Source: Pseudomonas sp. GM79
GTDB taxonomy: Bacteria > Pseudomonadota > Gammaproteobacteria > Pseudomonadales > Pseudomonadaceae
DNA: 64,000 bases
Reading direction: 5' to 3'
NCBI RefSeq assembly: GCF_000282495.1
Contig: NZ_AKJE01000095.1
Location: 19,809 to 83,808 of the forward strand
Shown in pieces: positions 59,784 to 64,000 of this stretch (positions are counted from its first letter, which is position 1; every line of letters begins with the position of its first letter). A program made the position numbers and the translations under genes. Below the pieces are notes generated by a model. The model saw only the letters and a list, made by a program, of their open reading frames with translations. It made no database searches and was not told the origin of the DNA.

Positions 59784-60965
59784 CTACACAACCACCCTGG
59801 CACACCGCAATTCCTCGATCCGCTCAACACTGAACCCCAACTCCCCCAACACCTGATCGGTATGCTCACCCAGCGTCGCGCCAATATGCCGCGGCTCAGG
59901 CAGCCCTGCTGAAAACTTCAACGGGCAAGCCATCTGCGCCTGAGTCGAACCATCGCCCCTTGGCACCTCCGTCACCAATTCCCGCGCTTTCAACTGCGGA
60001 TGCCGCACCGCTTCGTCCAGGTTCAATACCGGCTCGACGCACGCATCGACCCCGGCGAACAGCTCACACAACTGGGCAAAGTCGTATTTTTCGAATTCAA
60101 TTTTCAACGCCTCCTTGAGCGCCTGTTGCCGGGCCGGCTCGGGTGACAGCCCCTGGGCCGCCAGTTCCGGCCGGCCCAGCGCCGTGCAGAGTTGCTGCAT
60201 AAACACCGGCTCCAGACTGCCCACCGACAACCAGCGTCCATCGCGCGAGCGGTAGTAGTCGTAGAAGCTGCCGCCATTGAGCATCTGCTCTTCCCTGCCC
60301 GGCTCCACGCCACAGGCCAGGTACCCGGCACCGGCCATGGCGTTCAGGCTGAAGGCGCAGTCGGTCATGCTCACATCCAGATGCTGCCCCTGCCCGGTCT
60401 GCTGTCGCGCGATCACCGCCGCCAGCAAGCCGATCACCCCATGCAGCGAGCCGCCCGCGACATCCGCCACCTGCATGCCCAACGGCACCGGGCCGCTGTC
60501 GGCGCGACCGGTGTAGCTCGAAAGCCCCGCCAGCGCCAGGTAGTTGATGTCGTGCCCCGCGCGGTCCTTGTAAGGGCCGGTCTGGCCGTAACCGGTGATC
60601 GACACATAAATCAGCTTCGGGTTGATCGTTTTCAAGGCTTCATACCCCAAACCCAACCGGTCCATCACGCCGGGACGAAACTGCTCCAGCACGATGTCGT
60701 GGTCCTGCAGCAATTGCTTGATCACCTCCAGCGCCTCGGGCTGCTTGAGGTCCAGCGCCAGGCTGCGCTTGTTGCGATTGAGGTACGCGTGGCTGGCCGA
60801 GACGCCTTGATCATGCGGCGGCAGCACCCGCAGCAGGTCCATGCGGGTCGGCGATTCGATGCGCAGCACCTCGGCGCCCATGTCTGCCAGCAGCAACGAG
60901 GCGAACGGCCCCGGCAGCAGTGTCGAGAAATCCAGAACCTTGAGTGATGCCAGTGGACCGAGCAT
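59784..60965 (-). CDS. CaiB/BaiF CoA-transferase family protein, AMACR-like
   Basis: A 393-residue enzyme starting at MLGPLASLKVLDFSTLLPGPFASLLLADMGAEVLRIE. The region RAGHDINYLALAGLSSYTGRA with PLGMQVADVAGGSLHG matches alpha-methylacyl-CoA racemase (active-site His and Asp in GHD...VADVAGG), so it may epimerise 2-methylacyl-CoA esters rather than transfer CoA. No branched-chain degradation genes lie next to it. The dctA gene upstream points the same way but ends in its own terminator, so it is probably transcribed alone. Confidence 0.88.
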   Translation of the reverse strand: MLGPLASLKVLDFSTLLPGPFASLLLADMGAEVLRIESPTRMDLLRVLPPHDQGVSASHAYLNRNKRSLALDLKQPEALEVIKQLLQDHDIVLEQFRPGVMDRLGLGYEALKTINPKLIYVSITGYGQTGPYKDRAGHDINYLALAGLSSYTGRADSGPVPLGMQVADVAGGSLHGVIGLLAAVIARQQTGQGQHLDVSMTDCAFSLNAMAGAGYLACGVEPGREEQMLNGGSFYDYYRSRDGRWLSVGSLEPVFMQQLCTALGRPELAAQGLSPEPARQQALKEALKIEFEKYDFAQLCELFAGVDACVEPVLNLDEAVRHPQLKARELVTEVPRGDGSTQAQMACPLKFSAGLPEPRHIGATLGEHTDQVLGELGFSVERIEELRCARVVV

Positions 60966-61067
60966 AAGTGTTCTCCAGTGCAATCCCCCAAGCCTAGGCA
61001 GCCGAGGACATTGCAGCAATCACCTGATGCGTCAGCGGCGGCGGTGACCGTTGCGCTCAAATTGCAG

Positions 61068-61102
61068 GCATGAAAAAACCCGCCGAAGCGGGTTTTTCAT
61101 GC
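61068..61102 (-). terminator. Rho-independent terminator after dctA
   Basis: GCATGAAAAAACCCGC and its complement GCGGGTTTTTCATGC form a stem around GAA, 12 bases beyond the dctA stop codon. The stem is T-rich on the dctA-reading strand and would also serve as a terminator in the other direction. Confidence 0.85.
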
Positions 61103-61113
61103 AGCCAGAGTAC

Positions 61114-62448
61114 TTACTTGACGCTGGCTGGGGTTGGGCCTTCAGCCACACCCAGGTCGTCTACTTCACGCTCGTCGGAGATACCGCGACCGCCGGAAGC
61201 CAGCTCGACTTGCAGCTTGTCTTCGTCCAGCTCTTTCACCCACTTGGCGACCACGATGGTGGCCACGGCGTTACCAACAAGGTTGGTCAGCGCACGGGCT
61301 TCGGACATGAAGCGGTCGATACCGAGGATCAGCGCCAGGCCGGCCACCGGCAGAGTACCCACGGCCGACAGGGTCGCTGCCAGCACGATGAAGCCGCTAC
61401 CGGTCACACCCGCCGCACCTTTGGAGGACAACAGCAGCACCAGCAGCAAGGTGATCTGGTGAGTGAGGTCCATCGGGGTGTCAGTCGCCTGAGCGATGAA
61501 CACAGCCGCCATGGTCAGGTAGATCGACGTACCGTCGAGGTTGAACGAGTAGCCAGTCGGGATCACGAGACCCACAACGGATTTCTGCGCACCCAGGCGT
61601 TCCATCTTGATCAGCATGCGTGGCAGGGCGGATTCCGAAGAGGAAGTGCCCAGCACGATCAGCAGCTCTTCACGGATGTAGCGAACCAGTTTCAGCACGC
61701 TGAAGCCGTGCGCGCGGCAGATCGCGCCCAGTACAACGACCACGAACAGGATGCAGGTGATGTAGAAGCAGATCATCAACTGACCGAGTTGTACCAGCGA
61801 ACCGACACCGTAGGCACCGATGGTGAAGGCCATCGCACCGAACGCGCCGACTGGAGCGAGCTTCATGATCATGTTGATGATGTTGAACATCACGTGAGCA
61901 AAGCGATCGATGAAGTCCAGCACCGGCTTACCGTAGGCACCCAGGCGATGCAGGGCGAAACCGAAGATCACCGAGAACATCAGCACTTGCAGGATGTCGC
62001 CGTTGGCGAAGGCACCGACGATGGTGTTCGGGATCACGTTGAGGATAAAGCCGATGATGCTCTGGTCTTTACCGGCCGAGATGAAGCCAGCGATTTTGCT
62101 GGTATCCAGAGTCGATACATCAATGTGCATGCCGACGCCCGGTTGCACAACGTTGACCACGACCAGGCCGATCAGCAAGGCGATGGTGGAAACGATTTCG
62201 AAATACAGCAGCGCATAGCCGCCGGTCTTGCCGACCGATTTCATGTTCTGCATGCCGGCGATGCCGCTGACAACGGTACAGAAGATGATCGGCGCGATGA
62301 CCATTTTGATCAGTTTGATGAACCCGTCACCCAGCGGCTTGAGGGCTACACCAGTCTGCGGGTAGAAGTGACCGAGCAGGATGCCGATAGCGATGGCAAC
62401 GATCACCTGGAAGTACAGGGATTTATACAGTGGCTGACGAGTCGTCAT
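61114..62448 (-). CDS. dctA: C4-dicarboxylate transporter DctA
   Basis: A 444-residue Na+ or H+ symporter of the DAACS family for succinate, fumarate and malate. GAGGA stands seven bases before the ATG. Family features: KMVIAPIIFCTVVSGIAGMQNMKSVGKTG, the serine-rich loop VLGTSSSESALPRMLIKMERLG, VIPTGYSFNLDGTSIYLTMAAVFIAQ and SSKGAAGVTGSGFIVLAATL. The length and the N-terminus (MTTRQPLYKSLYFQVIVA) are those of Pseudomonas DctA. A perfect -24/-12 promoter and two upstream palindromes indicate sigma-54 control by DctB/DctD, which are not in this window. Confidence 0.95.
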   Translation of the reverse strand: MTTRQPLYKSLYFQVIVAIAIGILLGHFYPQTGVALKPLGDGFIKLIKMVIAPIIFCTVVSGIAGMQNMKSVGKTGGYALLYFEIVSTIALLIGLVVVNVVQPGVGMHIDVSTLDTSKIAGFISAGKDQSIIGFILNVIPNTIVGAFANGDILQVLMFSVIFGFALHRLGAYGKPVLDFIDRFAHVMFNIINMIMKLAPVGAFGAMAFTIGAYGVGSLVQLGQLMICFYITCILFVVVVLGAICRAHGFSVLKLVRYIREELLIVLGTSSSESALPRMLIKMERLGAQKSVVGLVIPTGYSFNLDGTSIYLTMAAVFIAQATDTPMDLTHQITLLLVLLLSSKGAAGVTGSGFIVLAATLSAVGTLPVAGLALILGIDRFMSEARALTNLVGNAVATIVVAKWVKELDEDKLQVELASGGRGISDEREVDDLGVAEGPTPASVK

Positions 62449-62578
62449 TGTAAGTTCCTCAAGAGTGCCTCAGTAACAACATCCATCTGTTGCCCCTGAC
62501 ACCTCAATTGCGAACCCTCCTGCACTGGAGGGATTTGTTTTGTCGAGCTGCACGCCGGCAGACCTCTGCGGCTTGTAT

Positions 62579-62594
62579 CGCAAGCGCCGTGCCA
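62579..62594 (-). promoter_or_regulatory. Sigma-54 (-24/-12) promoter of dctA
   Basis: Read on the minus strand it is TGGCACGGCGCTTGCG, which fits TGGCAC-N5-TTGC with exactly ten bases between GG and GC. Transcription would begin near 62568, about 120 bases before the dctA ATG. DctA is a classic sigma-54-dependent gene. Confidence 0.85.
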
Positions 62595-62673
62595 CCTTCG
62601 AAAAAAACCCCGCAAGCCTTGTGACATCAAGGGTTACAGGTTTTTTTGGGTCACTGACCAGTCACAACGATGT

Positions 62674-62687
62674 GGCGGATTTCCGCC
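62674..62687. promoter_or_regulatory. Candidate DctD upstream activator site, proximal
   Basis: GGCGGATTTCCGCC is a perfect palindrome with two central bases, about 112 bases upstream of the predicted dctA start. A near-copy lies 41 bases further out. The distance suits an enhancer-binding protein; DctD is the natural candidate. Confidence 0.6.
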
Positions 62688-62714
62688 CACCAGCCAAACC
62701 TCGTCCTGCAATTT

Positions 62715-62728
62715 GGCGGATATCCGCC
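62715..62728. promoter_or_regulatory. Candidate DctD upstream activator site, distal
   Basis: GGCGGATATCCGCC is a perfect 14-base palindrome about 153 bases upstream of the predicted dctA start, on the same helical face as the proximal site (41-base spacing). It also lies 60 bases before the divergent AraC-family gene and could influence it. Confidence 0.6.
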
Positions 62729-62787
62729 TTGTTCATTCTCGACAGGCACCGCTACCATCCATTGCTCAGTGGACGGACCTGCCCCCT

Positions 62788-63801
62788 ATGCGCGAACGCA
62801 CCATCGCCAGCCATTTCGCCCGTGCCGCCCTTGGTGGCGCGCGTCGGCGTGGCTACGACTATTCGAGTCTGTTGCAGCAATTGGGGATCAGCCCCGAGTT
62901 GCTTGAGGAGCCGCGCGCCCGAATCGCGCCTGAGCAGTTCGCCCGATTGATCCAGGGGCTGTGGCTGGCCCTGGACGATGAATACCTGGGCTTCGGGCAA
63001 GCGCCGAGCAAACCCGGCAGCTTCGCGATGATGTGCCATGCGGTGATCCACTGCCGCACGCTGGAGAAAGCGCTCAATCGCGGTTTATTGTTTTACAGCC
63101 TGTTCCCCGGCGCGCCGCGTCTGACGCTGAGCCGCGAAGGCGAGATGGTTCGTCTGTGCCTGGACGATTCGCCGCTGTGGGATCCGGACCACTTCCTCAG
63201 CGAAAGCCTGTTGGTGATCTGGCATCGGTTCGGCAGTTGGCTGATCGGCCAGCGCATTCGTCTGGAGCAGGCCACGTTCAGCTACCCGAGGCCCGAACAC
63301 GGGGCCGAATACGACTTGCTGTTTTCCTGCCCGCTGAGCTTTTCCACCGTAAAGAGCACGACGGCGCAAAGCAGCCTGCTGTTTCACAGTCGCTACCTGA
63401 ACATGCCGCTGTTGCAGGACGAACGAACCCTCAAGCACTTTCTCGAGCGCTCCCCCGCCGACCTGCTATCGCGCCCCGACGAAGGCGACAGCCTGAGCAG
63501 CCAGCTGCGGCGCTTGCTCAGCCGCGACAATGCGCGCTGGCCGGACCTGGAAGCGGTGGCCGCGCACCTGCACATCAGCCCGCAAACCTTGCGTCGGCAT
63601 TTGCGCGAAGAAGGCACGAGTTTTCAGGAATTGAAGGATCAACTGCGCCGGGACATTGCGATTTATCACCTGGGGCGTGCGGATCTGTCGTTGCAACAGA
63701 TTGCCGAGCAGTTGGGGTTTTCCGAGCCTTCGGCGTTTCACCGGGCGTTCAAGAAGTGGACCGGGTTGACGCCTGGGGCTTATCGAGCTCAGGAGAATTG
63801 A
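62788..63801 (+). CDS. AraC-family transcriptional regulator
   Basis: A 337-residue regulator of the same two-domain type as the one beside trkH. Start at MRERTIASHFARAALGGARRRGYDYSSLLQQLGIS. The sensor domain spans about residues 10-205; the C-terminal helix-turn-helix units are LEAVAAHLHISPQTLRRHLREEGTS and LQQIAEQLGFSEPSAFHRAFKKWTGLTPGAYR. No effector is known. It is divergent from dctA and shares its 339-base upstream region, which may mean a link to dicarboxylate metabolism. Confidence 0.87.
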   Translation: MRERTIASHFARAALGGARRRGYDYSSLLQQLGISPELLEEPRARIAPEQFARLIQGLWLALDDEYLGFGQAPSKPGSFAMMCHAVIHCRTLEKALNRGLLFYSLFPGAPRLTLSREGEMVRLCLDDSPLWDPDHFLSESLLVIWHRFGSWLIGQRIRLEQATFSYPRPEHGAEYDLLFSCPLSFSTVKSTTAQSSLLFHSRYLNMPLLQDERTLKHFLERSPADLLSRPDEGDSLSSQLRRLLSRDNARWPDLEAVAAHLHISPQTLRRHLREEGTSFQELKDQLRRDIAIYHLGRADLSLQQIAEQLGFSEPSAFHRAFKKWTGLTPGAYRAQEN

Positions 63802-63838
63802 GTTCTAGCGCTGTTTTTTTGGTGTACTCACTGGCCCC

Positions 63839-63919
63839 TTCGCGAGCAAGCCCGCTCCCACAGTTGACCGCGTTCTCAGCAGCGACTCGGTTTAATGTGG
63901 GAGCGGGCTTGCTCGCGAA
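63839..63919. repeat. REP inverted pair, GTGGGAGCGGG type, reversed
   Basis: Arms TTCGCGAGCAAGCCCGCTCC and complement face outward, after the AraC-family gene. Confidence 0.9.
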
Positions 63920-63977
63920 GAGGCCCGAAAAAACACCGAAAACCTGTGCAGCCACAACAAGCCCCATTGCCATCGAG

Positions 63978-64000
63978 CTTCAAGATCAAAAGATCGCAGC
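63978..64000. repeat. Start of another REP element, cut by the window edge
   Basis: GCTTCAAGATCAAAAGATCG followed by CAGC matches the AAAAGATCGCAG arm of the GTAGGAGCTG family. Its partner arm would lie beyond the window. Confidence 0.7.

Noticed and set aside
61051..62499. 482-codon open frame antisense to dctA
   Set aside because: Shadow frame of a conserved transporter gene; His/Asp/Gln-rich with no domain, and it runs through the dctA terminator and start.

Overview
The window is chromosomal DNA of a fluorescent Pseudomonas (P. fluorescens group). The evidence is gene content and order (mazG-relA-rlmD-cysM near gacS-ldhA; gpsA near fabA-fabB; lapG-lapD; a dctA gene with a sigma-54 promoter), GC-rich coding sequence, and 23 copies of REP-type inverted repeats whose arms read GTGGGAGCGGGCTTGC, GTAGGAGCTG...AAGATCGCAG or TGTGGCGAGGGAGC. 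I see no rRNA, tRNA, integrase, transposase or CRISPR array. Gene-order comparisons with P. aeruginosa come from memory, not from a search.

Layout. 1-2.4 kb: the end of a CpxR-like regulator, a Spy/CpxP-like periplasmic protein with a CpxR box in front of it, and a CpxA-like kinase. 2.4-12.7 kb: housekeeping and accessory singletons (nitroreductase, TrkH potassium transporter, two AraC regulators, a DUF962 protein, an HD-domain protein, an LpxH-like phosphoesterase, an EamA exporter, a selenoprotein-W-like thiol protein, a short FimV-like protein, a MarR regulator). 12.8-19.3 kb: recQ, yecA-like, ybaN-like, then lapG-lapD, the protease and c-di-GMP receptor that control retention of a large surface adhesin; no adhesin or exporter gene is nearby. 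19.3-23.6 kb: an AI-2E family permease and a tight four-gene minus-strand run (two alpha/beta hydrolases, a GST and a DUF4892 protein). 23.8-26.8 kb: an orphan TccC-like RHS toxin gene with an unrecognised C-terminal region.

26.9-38.4 kb: a thioesterase and acyl-CoA ligase, sixA, a DUF4389 protein and gpsA on the minus strand; then, divergently, a coupled TonB-receptor / periplasmic binding protein / hybrid kinase set followed by fabA-fabB. The hybrid kinase sits where P. aeruginosa has PA1611 and, like it, ends in a receiver without an Hpt domain. 38.7-46.4 kb: a 62-residue protein, a DUF2058 protein, mazG, relA, rlmD, cysM and a YhcG-like nuclease. 46.5-52.8 kb: a sensor kinase/response regulator pair, gacS and an ldhA-like dehydrogenase.

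52.8-59.7 kb: small genes, many overlapping by 1-4 bases: a zinc-ribbon membrane protein, a two-CxxC protein coupled to a META lipoprotein, a TlpA-like lipoprotein, arsC-wrbA-DUF2069, a Tag-family glycosylase, ttcA, a Yip1-family protein and sprT. 59.8-63.8 kb: an AMACR-like CoA-transferase and dctA, whose upstream region holds a perfect -24/-12 element and two matched palindromes suited to an enhancer-binding protein such as DctD, followed by a divergent AraC-family gene.

Shared themes are envelope and surface signalling (Cpx-like pair, LapG/LapD, GacS, the PA1611-like kinase), membrane lipid synthesis (gpsA, fabA, fabB, acyl-CoA enzymes) and the stringent response (relA, mazG). The two least explained items are the RHS toxin C-terminus and the nuclease placed between cysM and the kinase pair.
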